A DNA stretch of 48,964 bases from Pseudomonas congelans (GCF_900103225.1 NZ_FNJH01000012.1:1-48964), one strand, 5' to 3'; counted from the first letter of the stretch, positions 23,909 through 33,176 are shown. The notes: generated from the sequence alone by a model not told the origin. Program-made: numbers and translations.

Positions 23909-25234
23909 TCAAAATCTGTAAGCAGGCCGCTGCAAGCCCAGGTTCTCGCGCAAGGTCGTGCCTTCATACTCGGTGCGAAACAGCCCGCGCCGCTGCAACT
24001 CCGGCACCAGCAACTGCGCGACATCTTCCAGACCGCCCGGCAGGTGCGGCACCAGCACATTGAAGCCATCCGCCGCGCCCTGCTCGAACCAGCGTTGCAA
24101 CTCATCGGCGATCTGCTCTGGCGTGCCGATCAGGCTGTAGTGCCCTCGCCCACCGGCAATCCGCCGCCCCAGTTGCGCCAGGGTCAGGCTTTCCTGATCG
24201 GCCAGTTCGGTGAGCAGTTTCTGTCGGCTGCGCTGGCCGCTGTCGGTCAATGGCAGTTCCGGCAACGGGCCGTCCAGCGGGTAGCCCGACAGGTCGAAAT
24301 TGCCCAGCATGCGGCCCAGCAGAGCGACCCCGACCCGAGGCTCGACCAGCTCCTGAAACGACTCGAATTTAGTTTTCGCCAATGCTTCGGTTTCGGCCAC
24401 GACGATGAACACGCCTGGCATGATTTTCAGTGAGTCGACGGCCCGCCCGTAAGCACTCAGACGGCCCTTGAGGTCGGCATAAAAAGCCTGCGCACTGGCC
24501 AGCGAGGTCTGCGCGGTGAACACCACTTCCGCCGTCTGCGCCGCCAGATCACGCCCGACTTCCGAGGAGCCGGCCTGCACCACCACCGGCTGACCCTGCG
24601 GCGAACGCGCCACGTTCAGCGGACCCTTGACGCGGAAATGCTCGCCCTGATGATCGAGCACATGCAGTCTGGCCGGGTCGTAGTACTCGCCACTGGCCTT
24701 GTCGCGGGTGAAAGCATCGTCAGCCCAACTGTCCCAAAGACCCGTCACCACCTGATGAAACTCTCGTGCGCGGCTATAGCGCTCGGCGTGCCCCACATGC
24801 TCGGCGCGACCGAAGTTCTGCGCTTCGGCGGCGGCATCCGAGGTCACCAGATTCCAGCCCGCTCGCCCACCTGAGAGATGATCCAGCGAGGCGAACTTTC
24901 GGGCTACGTGATACGGCTCGTTGTAGGTGGTGGTTGCCGTCGCGATCAGACCGATGTGTTCGGTCACCGCGCTGAGTGCCGAGAGCAGGGTCAGCGGCTC
25001 GAAATGATCGGAGCGCGCCATGCGGCTGGCGATATCACCGGTCGCGGCAGCCACGCTGTCTGCAACGAACAAGGCATCGAATTTTGCCGCCTCCGCGACC
25101 CTCGCCAGGTGCCGGTAATGCTTGAAATCCAGCCCTGCATCGGCCGGCACATCCGGGTGCCGCCAGGCAGCGACATGGTGCCCGGTGGCCATCAGGAAAG
25201 CGCCCAGTTTCATCTGTCGAGCAGTCGTGCTCAT
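23909..25234 (-). CDS. FMN-dependent monooxygenase of the NtaA/SnaA/DszA family
   Basis: A 441-residue luciferase-like flavin monooxygenase. Features include the N-terminal KLGAFLMATGHHVAAWRHPD, FDALFVADS, TYNEPYHVARKFASLDHLSGGRAGWNLVTS, and HVGHAERYSRAREFHQVV, all typical of this subgroup, which oxidises nitrilotriacetate, organosulfur compounds and similar substrates with FMNH2 from a separate reductase. The ATG is preceded by AAGGAG at good spacing. It starts 34 bases after the TonB receptor stop, so the two are cotranscribed. No flavin reductase gene is nearby. Partnership with a sulfonate-type binding protein suggests sulfur scavenging. Confidence 0.92.
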   Translation of the reverse strand: MSTTARQMKLGAFLMATGHHVAAWRHPDVPADAGLDFKHYRHLARVAEAAKFDALFVADSVAAATGDIASRMARSDHFEPLTLLSALSAVTEHIGLIATATTTYNEPYHVARKFASLDHLSGGRAGWNLVTSDAAAEAQNFGRAEHVGHAERYSRAREFHQVVTGLWDSWADDAFTRDKASGEYYDPARLHVLDHQGEHFRVKGPLNVARSPQGQPVVVQAGSSEVGRDLAAQTAEVVFTAQTSLASAQAFYADLKGRLSAYGRAVDSLKIMPGVFIVVAETEALAKTKFESFQELVEPRVGVALLGRMLGNFDLSGYPLDGPLPELPLTDSGQRSRQKLLTELADQESLTLAQLGRRIAGGRGHYSLIGTPEQIADELQRWFEQGAADGFNVLVPHLPGGLEDVAQLLVPELQRRGLFRTEYEGTTLRENLGLQRPAYRF

Positions 25235-25268
25235 ACCTCACTCCTTAGGTGTTGCCTGGGGTCTCGGC

Positions 25269-27536
25269 TCAAAAATCCTTGCGTAACTGCACGCCGAAAT
25301 AGCGTTCGTCATCACGCGGTACGGATCGGTAAACGTAATTCCCGCCGGTGGCTAGCATTGGCGAATAGGACTTGTCGGCCAGGTTCTTGCCCAGCAGTGC
25401 AACGCGCCAGCCGCTGTTGTAATCCGCCAGTGCCACGCTGGCGTTCCAGATGCCATAAGCGCCCTGCTTGGTGTCCGGGTTCTGACTGATGTCGTACTGC
25501 ACTTCGCTCTGCCAGCTGTAATCGGTGCCCAGTTCGATATCCAGACCGTTGTCCAGCGGGATGGTGTAATCGGCACGAACGTAGCTTTTCCAGTCCGGGC
25601 TGTACGGCAGGGTCTTGCCGTCGACGTTGCAGGACGCCGCCGCGCCGGCCGGGCAGGCAAAGCTGTCGATGCGTGCTCTGGTGTAGGACAGCGCACCAGA
25701 GAGTTTCAGGTTTCGGGTGGCTTGCAGGGCGTAATCCAGCTCGACACCTTCGGTACTGACACTGCCTGCGTTGATCAGGCGCGTCACGACCTGTCCGGCC
25801 ACGCTGTCGAAGAAGTTCGCCTGATAGTTGTCGTACTCGCTGTGGAATACCGCCAGATTGGTGGTCAGGCGATTATTCCAGGTGGTGGCCTTGAGGCCGA
25901 CTTCCCAGGTGTTCGAGGTTTCCGGCTTGAGGGCCTCGGTGTCACGCGGCTGCATGTTGAAGAACACGTTGTAGGCCGGGCCTTTGTAACCGCGCGAGTA
26001 GGTAATGTAGGTCATCACACTGTCGCTCAGGTCGTACTGCAAACCGAGACGCCCGGACTTGCCGTCTTCATCCACCGAGCCGGAACTGCTGGTCGCTGGC
26101 TGAATGCCGCTGACGGTCGTAGCCGATGTCGACACGCGGCGATGATCGTATTCCAGATCGTCATGGGTCCAGCGTGCCCCGACAATCGCCCGCAAGTCCG
26201 GTGTGAAGTTGAACGTGGTTTCGCCGAACACCGAATAGCTGTCGGCGGTGGTGCTGTAGTCGGCGACGCCGCGATCCTGAGTCGTCGGCGTGATCAGCGT
26301 GCGCTGATAGGTCTCGTCGCTCTTGCCGTGCATGTAAAACAGACCGCCCACGTATTCGACAAAATGGCCCTTCGGCGACGCCAGACGCAGCTCTTGGGAA
26401 TACTGGTTGAACTCAAGATCGCCCTGGTCTTCGGTGCCGGGGAACGCGGCGGTGATGGTGCCAAGCCGGTCGCCATCCTGATACTGGGTGTTGTCCCAGC
26501 CGCGCCAGGCGGTGATGGACGTCAGGGTGTAGTCACCCAGTTGCCAGTCGAGCTGGCCGGACAGGCCCTTGTTGACGTCCTCGACATGGCTGCGGTAATC
26601 GCTGACTACATTGCGGTTATCGCTGTCGGCACGTACCGGCGCCAGGGCACTGGCGAAGGACGGGGTCAGCGCCTTGGTTACCACACCGTTGGGCGCATCG
26701 TCATGGGACTGCATGTAGTCCGCTGCGAGGGTGAAGGTGATGTCGTCACTGGGCGTGAATTCCAGCTTGCCGCGTGCGCCCTTGCGGTTGTAACCGTTGA
26801 CTTCCTGACCATTGAGCCTGTTGTCGACATTGCCGTCATAGCTGCCGAACAACGTCGTGATCGAGCCTTTGAGGGTCTGCGGAATCAGGCTGCCGCCAAT
26901 GCCGAAACGGGTGCGGCTTTCATTGCCGCTGTAATACGACTGATCGATGTAACCGTGAGTCTCTTCGGTCGGCGCCTTGGTGGTGACGTTGAGCACACCC
27001 GCCGAGGCGTTCTTGCCGAACAGCGTGCCTTGCGGGCCGCGCAGCACTTCGATGCGTTCCAGGTCGAGCAAGTCCAGCGTGGCCTGACCCGGACGGGCAT
27101 ACACCACGCCATCGATCACGGTCGCCACGGTCGGTTCGACGCCTGGCGAAGTGGAAATGGTGCCGACACCGCGAACGAACAGCGATGTGTCCTTGTTGGA
27201 AGCCCCGGTGCGGAAATTCAACGACGGCACCTGCTGCACGATGCTGGCCACACCATTACGGTTATCGCGCTCCAGTTGTTCGCCCTCGATCACGGAAACG
27301 GCGACCGGTACTTTTTGCAGTGATTCTTCGCGGCGTGTGGCGGTCACGGTCACCGATTCCAGCTCTACCGTTTCTGTGTTCTGCCCTGCCGCTGTCTCTG
27401 CCATGGCCGGAACACACGGCAATGCCGTCAGCCCCATCAGCAACCACCCACAACGACGCCCCCGCGCCGCATGAGCCTGATCGATCGCCTGCGCCAGAAG
27501 CGTGTGTCCGACGCCATCCCCACCTGTTGTGTGCAT
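25269..27536 (-). CDS. TonB-dependent outer-membrane receptor
   Basis: A 755-residue receptor. The chosen ATG at 27536 has an AGGTAGG ribosome binding site; the signal sequence is GWLLMGLTALPCVPAMA preceded by an unusually long hydrophilic stretch of about 27 residues. A TonB box (VELESVTVTATRREE) is followed by the plug domain (VPSLNFRTGASNKDTSLFVRGVGT, PTVATVIDGVVYARPGQATLDLLDLERIEVLRGPQGTLFGKNASAGVLNVTTKAP) and a 22-strand barrel ending FGVQLRKDF. It imports scarce large ligands using TonB energy. Being first in a cluster with a monooxygenase and a sulfonate-type binding protein, its ligand may be an organosulfur compound rather than a siderophore; this is inference. Confidence 0.92.
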   Translation of the reverse strand: MHTTGGDGVGHTLLAQAIDQAHAARGRRCGWLLMGLTALPCVPAMAETAAGQNTETVELESVTVTATRREESLQKVPVAVSVIEGEQLERDNRNGVASIVQQVPSLNFRTGASNKDTSLFVRGVGTISTSPGVEPTVATVIDGVVYARPGQATLDLLDLERIEVLRGPQGTLFGKNASAGVLNVTTKAPTEETHGYIDQSYYSGNESRTRFGIGGSLIPQTLKGSITTLFGSYDGNVDNRLNGQEVNGYNRKGARGKLEFTPSDDITFTLAADYMQSHDDAPNGVVTKALTPSFASALAPVRADSDNRNVVSDYRSHVEDVNKGLSGQLDWQLGDYTLTSITAWRGWDNTQYQDGDRLGTITAAFPGTEDQGDLEFNQYSQELRLASPKGHFVEYVGGLFYMHGKSDETYQRTLITPTTQDRGVADYSTTADSYSVFGETTFNFTPDLRAIVGARWTHDDLEYDHRRVSTSATTVSGIQPATSSSGSVDEDGKSGRLGLQYDLSDSVMTYITYSRGYKGPAYNVFFNMQPRDTEALKPETSNTWEVGLKATTWNNRLTTNLAVFHSEYDNYQANFFDSVAGQVVTRLINAGSVSTEGVELDYALQATRNLKLSGALSYTRARIDSFACPAGAAASCNVDGKTLPYSPDWKSYVRADYTIPLDNGLDIELGTDYSWQSEVQYDISQNPDTKQGAYGIWNASVALADYNSGWRVALLGKNLADKSYSPMLATGGNYVYRSVPRDDERYFGVQLRKDF

Positions 27537-27652
27537 CTGCGTGCCTACCTGAAATATGCCCTGATCCGACAGTGCGATGCGCACTGGCGCCTATGCGTGC
27601 TGAATAAACCGGGTCCGGGCATTCGCGGTGGCGAGTAGCAGACAACCATCTT

Positions 27653-27666
27653 TGTTAGCGCTAACA
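27653..27666. promoter_or_regulatory. LacI-family operator between the TonB receptor and the regulator
   Basis: TGTTAGCGCTAACA is a perfect 14-bp palindrome with the central CG typical of LacI/GntR-type operators. It sits 117 bases upstream of the TonB gene start and 89 bases before the regulator start, so it can serve both divergent promoters. Confidence 0.8.
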
Positions 27667-27754
27667 TCGCCAGTATCAGGAAGCGACCTATAGATCGTCC
27701 AATACTGAAAAATTAGCTTTATATTCTTTTTACTTTTATGCGAAGTGATCGAGC

Positions 27755-28801
27755 ATGGCCGACGAGAAGCCCCTGATACGCAAACGCCGAGGCGCAGGCC
27801 GGGTGACGATCACCGCCGTGGCGCGTCAGGCGGGGGTGTCGGCCATTACCGTGTCGCGCTATTTCAATCAGCCGGAACAGGTTTCGCCCGAACTGCGCGA
27901 GCGAATTGCGAACACAGTCAATGCGCTGGGCTACGTACCCAATCTGGTTGCTGGCGGCCTGGCATCAGCGCGCAGCCGGGTGGTGGCGATGGTGATTCCC
28001 AACATCTCCGGGCCGATCTTTGCCAATACCATTCAGGGCTTCAGCGACACACTGAGCCAGCACGGTTTCCAGTTGCTGCTGGCCTCCAGCTACTTTTCCG
28101 CCGAGCAGGAGGAAAGCGCGGTACGGGCGTTCCTGGGCTGGTCGCCGGCGGCACTGGTGCTGACCAGTCGCTTTCACAGCTCAGCTACCGAGAAAATGAT
28201 CGAGCAGACCGATGTCCCGGTGATCGAAACCTGGGACTACCAACCCGAACGCAGCCCGATCCAGATCGGCTTTTCGCACTATGACGTCGGCGTGATGGCA
28301 GCCCGTTATCTGCATGACAAAGGTTACCGGCGCATTGCCTTCGTGCAGAACAGCATCGCGGCCGACTTCAGCGCACTGGAGCGTCGCGACGGCTATGCCG
28401 CAACCGCGGAAGAGCTCGGTATCAGGCCGTGGGTCTTCGTTCCGAACGCGGATCGAGCGCCATTCGAGGCCGGCAAACAGGCGATGGAAACCCTGATGGA
28501 CCACAACCCGCGCCCTGACGCGATCTTCTTCGCCAATGACAACCTGGCAGCCGGCGCCCTGCTCGCCAGCCAGCGCGCAGGCCTGAGCATTCCACAGGAT
28601 TGTGCCATCATGGGCTTTGGCGATTACGCCTTCGCAGAAATGATGCTGCCCAGCCTGACCACCATCAAACCGCCCGCCCTGCAGATCGGCGTGATGGCCG
28701 CCACACGGGTGCTTGAAAGCCTCGGCGTGTTACCGGTAGAGGGAGAAATACAGCGGCTGAATCTGCTGGAGTGCAGCCTGGTGGAGCGGGAAAGTACTTG
28801 A
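27755..28801 (+). CDS. LacI-family transcriptional regulator
   Basis: A 348-residue repressor. The N-terminal helix-turn-helix and hinge helix are ITAVARQAGVSAITVSRYFNQPEQVSPELRERIANTVNALGYVPNLVAGGLAS. The effector domain follows the periplasmic-binding fold (VVAMVIPNISGPIFANTIQGFSDTLSQHG, GYRRIAFVQNS, RPDAIFFANDNLAAGALLASQRAGLSIP). It resembles the GntR group of gluconate repressors, but neighbours are not gluconate genes. Divergence from the TonB cluster and the shared palindrome make local control likely. The ribosome binding site is weak. Confidence 0.9.
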   Translation: MADEKPLIRKRRGAGRVTITAVARQAGVSAITVSRYFNQPEQVSPELRERIANTVNALGYVPNLVAGGLASARSRVVAMVIPNISGPIFANTIQGFSDTLSQHGFQLLLASSYFSAEQEESAVRAFLGWSPAALVLTSRFHSSATEKMIEQTDVPVIETWDYQPERSPIQIGFSHYDVGVMAARYLHDKGYRRIAFVQNSIAADFSALERRDGYAATAEELGIRPWVFVPNADRAPFEAGKQAMETLMDHNPRPDAIFFANDNLAAGALLASQRAGLSIPQDCAIMGFGDYAFAEMMLPSLTTIKPPALQIGVMAATRVLESLGVLPVEGEIQRLNLLECSLVEREST

Positions 28802-28813
28802 GCCCGACGCAAT

Positions 28814-28844
28814 CTCGTGCCCCGCTGGAGCGTGAGGAACGATA
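28814..28844. repeat. Degenerate copy of the interspersed hairpin repeat
   Basis: CTCGTGCCCCGCTGGAGCGT followed by GAGGAACGATA resembles, in inverse orientation, the 48757 element (CGTTCCCACGCTCC). It lies between two convergent genes. Confidence 0.4.
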
Positions 28845-28873
28845 GTGGTTACCGCCCCCCCCCAAAGCTCCGA

Positions 28874-30868
28874 TCAACGCACCAGGTGCAGGAACTGCAT
28901 ATGCCGTTCGTACTGATCGAGCACGTCGTTGATGACTTGTTCCTTGGTGTAACCCACCAGGTCGTAGTCCTGACTGCCCTCGCTCAAGTGAACCTCTGCG
29001 CGGTAGTAGCGGCGGTTGTTCAATTGCTTGGAGCCCATGCCGCCACGGGCGAACGAAGGGGTGAAAAAACCTTTCATCTGCACCTGGTAAATGAACGGAC
29101 GTTCTTCACCATGGCCGATTTCCAGGGTCACCGAGTCGTTGGACGGGTCGGGGACGTTGACCACGCTCAAGCCCTTCTCGACGAACACTGCCGTCACTTC
29201 TTCAATCGCCGGACGCACGGTCTGATCGAGGAAACGGTACACCTCGTCTCGCGACGGGTAATGCACCGCCTGGCTCAGACGCTGACGCCAGCCGCCGCGT
29301 CGTGAACCGGACACTGGCGCCAGCGAGTACAGCTGCGCGATCTTGCGCTGCGACTCCATGACGAACGCCTTGTGCAGCCCCCACATCATCAGCAGCAGAA
29401 TCAGCGAGAACGGCAGCGACGTCAGCACTACAGCCGATTTCAGCGCATCGATACTGCCCGAGAACAGCAGGCCACTGGTGATCAGCGCCGTGGCTACCCC
29501 CCAGAACACCCGCAGCCATTTCGGACCGTCTTCGTCAGGGTTGCCGCCTTTGGCTGACAGTGTCGACAGCACCACAGTGCCCGAATCGGCCGAGGTGACG
29601 AAGAACACAAAGCTGATGAACACCGTGACCGCAATGACCGTCTTGCTCCACGGATAGGTTTCCAGCAGCAGGTACAGGGTCATCGACGGATCGTCGATAG
29701 CCGACTGGCCCAGCGCAGTCATGCCGTGGTTGAGCACTTGATCGATGGCGCTGTTACCGAAGATCGACATCCAGGCCAGAGTGAAACCCAGCGGGATCAG
29801 CAACACACCGAAGACGAACTCGCGGATGGTCCGGCCACGGGAGATGCGTGCAATGAACAGGCCTACGAACGGCGCCCAGGCAATCCACCAGGCCCAATAG
29901 AACACCGTCCAGCCACCCAGCCAGTCACTCGGCTCGTTGTAGGCATACACGTCGAAACTCTTGCTCGGCAGTGCGCCCAGGTAGTCACCGATGTTCTGCA
30001 CCAGCGTATTGAGCAAATGCTGAGTCGGGCCGGCAAACAGTACGAACAGCAGCAGCGCACAGGCCAGCAGCATGTTGATGTCGGACATGACGCGCACGCC
30101 CTTGTCGACACCGGCGATCGCCACCAGAATCGCCGCGCCCATCATCAGGGTGATCAGACCGACCTGAATCCAGTGGGTGTGCGCTACACCGAACAGGTAA
30201 TCCAGACCGGAATTGAGGTGCAGCACCCCGAAGCCCATGTCTGCACCGAGACCGAAGATGGTCGCAATAATACCGAAGCCATCGACGGCATAGCCGATAG
30301 GGCCATTGATGCGTTTGCCGATCAGCGGATACAGCGCCGAGCGCAGGGCCAGTGGCAGGTTATGGCGATAAGCGAAATAGGCCAGCGCCATACCGACGAA
30401 CGCGAACACGCCCCAGCCATGCAGACCCCAGTGCAGAAACAGCAACTGCATGCCCTGGCGTGCTGCTTCAGCGGTGCCGCCCTCGCCCTGCGGCGGTTGC
30501 AGCAGGTGTGTCAGGGGCTCTGACACGCAGAAAAAGAACAGCGTGATGCTGATGCCGGCGGCGAACAGCATCCCGGCCCATGACAGGTAACTGAACTCGG
30601 GTTCGTCGTGGTCGGCACCGAGCTTGATCTTGCCGAAGCCCGACAAGGCGGTGACCACCACGAAGACCAGGTACAGGGTCATGACCATCATGTAGTACCA
30701 GCCGACCGTGTTGGCCGCCCAGTTTTGCGCCGCCAGCAGCCATTCGCCGCTGGCTTGCGGGAAGGCGATCACGACGATGCCGAAAATCAGAATAAAACTC
30801 GCAGCGAAATAGAACACTGGAGCATTCATGCGAACCATGCCGCTTGAAGAGGAACTCGCAGAACTCAT
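28874..30868 (-). CDS. betT: BCCT-family choline/betaine transporter (BetT type)
   Basis: A 664-residue inner-membrane transporter of the betaine-choline-carnitine family, about 12 membrane segments plus a cytoplasmic C-terminal domain of roughly 170 residues (from about 490) as in long BetT proteins that respond to osmolarity. Characteristic segments are WAGMLFAAGISITLFFFCVSEP, GADMGFGVLHLNSGLDYLFG and the TM8 region FYWAWWIAWAPFVGLFIARISRGRTIREF. GGAGG lies 10 bases before the ATG. A TetR-type palindrome similar to BetI sites lies about 100 bases upstream. Choline is the likely substrate; glycine betaine is the alternative. Confidence 0.88.
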   Translation of the reverse strand: MSSASSSSSGMVRMNAPVFYFAASFILIFGIVVIAFPQASGEWLLAAQNWAANTVGWYYMMVMTLYLVFVVVTALSGFGKIKLGADHDEPEFSYLSWAGMLFAAGISITLFFFCVSEPLTHLLQPPQGEGGTAEAARQGMQLLFLHWGLHGWGVFAFVGMALAYFAYRHNLPLALRSALYPLIGKRINGPIGYAVDGFGIIATIFGLGADMGFGVLHLNSGLDYLFGVAHTHWIQVGLITLMMGAAILVAIAGVDKGVRVMSDINMLLACALLLFVLFAGPTQHLLNTLVQNIGDYLGALPSKSFDVYAYNEPSDWLGGWTVFYWAWWIAWAPFVGLFIARISRGRTIREFVFGVLLIPLGFTLAWMSIFGNSAIDQVLNHGMTALGQSAIDDPSMTLYLLLETYPWSKTVIAVTVFISFVFFVTSADSGTVVLSTLSAKGGNPDEDGPKWLRVFWGVATALITSGLLFSGSIDALKSAVVLTSLPFSLILLLMMWGLHKAFVMESQRKIAQLYSLAPVSGSRRGGWRQRLSQAVHYPSRDEVYRFLDQTVRPAIEEVTAVFVEKGLSVVNVPDPSNDSVTLEIGHGEERPFIYQVQMKGFFTPSFARGGMGSKQLNNRRYYRAEVHLSEGSQDYDLVGYTKEQVINDVLDQYERHMQFLHLVR

Positions 30869-30966
30869 CGGTTGAGTGCCTCCGGACTGATAAAACCAAC
30901 TGCAAAAAGCGGATACGGCAAGGGTAAGCCTCCTGTTATGAGCGGGCAGCGAACCACCGGTTTAAC

Positions 30967-30982
30967 TTGAACGAGCGTTCAA
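30967..30982. promoter_or_regulatory. Palindromic operator upstream of betT, BetI-like
   Basis: TTGAACG-AG-CGTTCAA has perfect 7-bp arms. It resembles operators bound by BetI, the TetR-family choline sensor, whose sites carry TTGAACGTTCAA-like sequence. It is 98 bases before the betT start. Confidence 0.6.
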
Positions 30983-31178
30983 TTTAAACATGAAAACACC
31001 CGCGAGACCTAATCGCAGGCCGGTGAATGCTGGCTCAGGCCTGGGTATGACGCGTGCTTGAGCGGGTTCGTTCCCACGCCAAAGAGGCCATTTGCAGCCC
31101 GCCAAAATGCGCTCTTTGCGAACACTCACGAGGCTTCAATCCACTCCGGACGTTGCGTACACATTTCCCGCACCAACC

Positions 31179-31224
31179 TGTTACCGGCCGCCCCAAAACT
31201 GCGCAAAAAGTCATTCCGGTAACA
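31179..31224. promoter_or_regulatory. 9-bp inverted repeat, candidate activator site for the hut operon
   Basis: TGTTACCGG (31179-31187) and CCGGTAACA (31216-31224) are exact inverse copies separated by 28 bases. They lie about 110-155 bases upstream of the sigma-54 promoter, where an enhancer-binding protein such as CbrB or NtrC would sit. TGTTAC/GTAACA half-sites resemble CbrB sites as I recall them, though the spacing differs. The rest of the 610-base gap between betT and hutU shows no gene. Confidence 0.5.
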
Positions 31225-31334
31225 ATGTCCTGCCCTTATCGGGAAAATGCCTGCTTGCTGATAAAAACCGTCAGGCCGCGTAAATAAAGCCCTGCAGGCC
31301 AATTCGATGATCAAAAAACAGCAAAGGCGCAAAG

Positions 31335-31351
31335 TTGGTCTTCTGATTGCA
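31335..31351 (+). promoter_or_regulatory. Sigma-54 promoter of the hut operon
   Basis: TTGGTCTTCTGATTGCA has GG and GC 10 bases apart, as in -24/-12 elements. It lies 127 bases before hutU and just upstream of the HutC-type operator. Pseudomonad hutU promoters are known to depend on sigma-54 with CbrB and NtrC. Confidence 0.7.
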
Positions 31352-31355
31352 TATG

Positions 31356-31369
31356 CTTGTATGTACAAG
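31356..31369. promoter_or_regulatory. HutC-type operator
   Basis: CTTGTATGTACAAG is a palindrome with 6-bp arms containing the TGTATGTACA core bound by the GntR-family repressor HutC. It covers the expected start site of the sigma-54 promoter (about 31362), so bound repressor would block transcription; urocanate is the known inducer. The hutC gene is not in the window. Confidence 0.8.
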
Positions 31370-31478
31370 TAGATACAGGCTGAACACTCTGCCTTCTACC
31401 CAACTGAATCGGCCTGCTTCGCCAGGCTTTGCTCGCCCTTCACCGGGCTGGTTCGAATTGATCGCCGAGGATTTTTTT

Positions 31479-33176
31479 GTGACCGAGAATAATCAAGACC
31501 TGAAGCAGGACTGGACCCGCCATCGCGAAGGTGTCGTTCGGGCTGCACGCGGTACTCAATTGACCGCCAAGAGCTGGCTGACCGAAGCGCCGCTACGCAT
31601 GTTGATGAACAACCTCGACCCTGAAGTCGCCGAAAACCCCAATGAGCTGGTGGTTTACGGTGGCATCGGCCGTGCCGCGCGCAACTGGGAGTGCTACGAC
31701 AAGATCGTCGAGAGCCTGACTCAGCTCAACGATGATGAAACCCTGCTGGTGCAGTCCGGCAAGCCGGTCGGCGTGTTCAAGACCCACAGCAATGCCCCGC
31801 GCGTCCTGATCGCCAACTCCAACCTGGTGCCGCACTGGGCCAGTTGGGAGCACTTCAACGAACTGGATGCCAAGGGCCTGGCCATGTATGGCCAGATGAC
31901 TGCAGGCAGCTGGATCTACATCGGCAGCCAGGGCATTGTGCAAGGCACCTACGAAACCTTCGTCGAAGCCGGTCGCCAGCACTATGACGGCAACCTCAAG
32001 GGCCGCTGGGTGCTGACCGCAGGCCTGGGTGGCATGGGTGGCGCACAGCCGCTGGCTGCGACATTGGCCGGGGCCTGCTCGCTGAACATCGAATGCCAGC
32101 AGAGCCGCATCGATTTCCGCATCAAGACTCGCTACGTCGACGAACAGGCTGCTGATCTCGATGACGCACTGGCGCGTATCGCCAAATACACGGCCGAAGG
32201 CAAAGCCATCTCCATCGCCCTGTGTGGCAACGCAGCGGAAATCCTGCCGGAAATGGTCCGTCGCGGTGTGCGCCCGGACATGGTCACCGACCAGACCAGC
32301 GCCCACGACCCGCTCAATGGCTACCTGCCCAAAGGCTGGACCTGGGACGAGTACCGTGCCCGTTCGGTGAGCGAGCCGGCCAGTGTGGTCAAGGCGGCCA
32401 AGCAGTCGATGGCCGAGCACGTCGAAGCCATGCTCGCCTTCCAGCAAGCCGGCATTCCGACCTTCGACTACGGTAACAATATTCGCCAGATGGCCAAGGA
32501 AGTCGGCGTCACCAATGCCTTCGATTTTCCGGGTTTCGTGCCCGCCTACATCCGTCCGCTGTTCTGCCGTGGCATCGGGCCGTTCCGCTGGGCCGCGCTG
32601 TCGGGTGATCCGCAGGACATCTACAAGACCGACGCCAAGGTCAAAGAGCTGATTCCGGACGACGAGCACCTGCACAACTGGCTGGACATGGCCCGCGAGC
32701 GCATCAGCTTCCAGGGCCTGCCGGCTCGTATCTGCTGGGTCGGGCTGGGTCAACGCGCCAAACTGGGTCTGGCCTTCAATGAAATGGTCCGCAGTGGCGA
32801 GTTGTCGGCACCGGTTGTGATCGGTCGCGACCACCTGGACTCCGGCTCGGTCGCCAGCCCCAACCGCGAAACCGAATCCATGCGCGACGGCTCCGATGCC
32901 GTCTCCGACTGGCCGCTGCTCAATGCCCTGCTCAATACCGCCAGCGGTGCGACCTGGGTCTCGCTGCACCACGGTGGCGGCGTCGGCATGGGCTTCTCGC
33001 AGCATTCCGGCATGGTGATCGTCTGCGACGGTACCGATGAGGCCGCCGAGCGTATCGCCCGCGTGCTGCACAATGACCCGGCCACCGGGGTGATGCGTCA
33101 TGCCGATGCCGGTTACGAGATCGCTATCGACTGTGCCAGAGAGCAGGGCTTGAACCTGCCAATGATCGGACGTTAA
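31479..33176 (+). CDS. hutU: Urocanate hydratase
   Basis: A 565-residue NAD+-dependent enzyme, second step of histidine breakdown: urocanate plus water gives imidazolone propionate. The family N-terminal block LTAKSWLTEAPLRMLMNNLDPEVAENP, the NAD-binding GLGGMGGAQPLAATLAG, TSAHDPLNGYLP, and Cys419 in ARICWVGLG (equivalent to the active cysteine of the P. putida enzyme, from memory) are present. The GTG at 31479 is taken as start: GCCGAGG lies 8 bases upstream and the N-terminus then has the expected length; open sequence farther upstream covers the promoter. First gene of the operon. Confidence 0.97.
   Translation: MTENNQDLKQDWTRHREGVVRAARGTQLTAKSWLTEAPLRMLMNNLDPEVAENPNELVVYGGIGRAARNWECYDKIVESLTQLNDDETLLVQSGKPVGVFKTHSNAPRVLIANSNLVPHWASWEHFNELDAKGLAMYGQMTAGSWIYIGSQGIVQGTYETFVEAGRQHYDGNLKGRWVLTAGLGGMGGAQPLAATLAGACSLNIECQQSRIDFRIKTRYVDEQAADLDDALARIAKYTAEGKAISIALCGNAAEILPEMVRRGVRPDMVTDQTSAHDPLNGYLPKGWTWDEYRARSVSEPASVVKAAKQSMAEHVEAMLAFQQAGIPTFDYGNNIRQMAKEVGVTNAFDFPGFVPAYIRPLFCRGIGPFRWAALSGDPQDIYKTDAKVKELIPDDEHLHNWLDMARERISFQGLPARICWVGLGQRAKLGLAFNEMVRSGELSAPVVIGRDHLDSGSVASPNRETESMRDGSDAVSDWPLLNALLNTASGATWVSLHHGGGVGMGFSQHSGMVIVCDGTDEAAERIARVLHNDPATGVMRHADAGYEIAIDCAREQGLNLPMIGR

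Noticed and set aside
25722..27323. A 533-codon open frame opposite the TonB receptor gene
   Set aside because: Antisense shadow; the receptor shows all family motifs along the same DNA.
31347..31478. Longer hutU reading from 31347
   Set aside because: It would start inside the sigma-54 promoter and HutC operator; the GTG at 31479 has a ribosome binding site and gives the family N-terminus.
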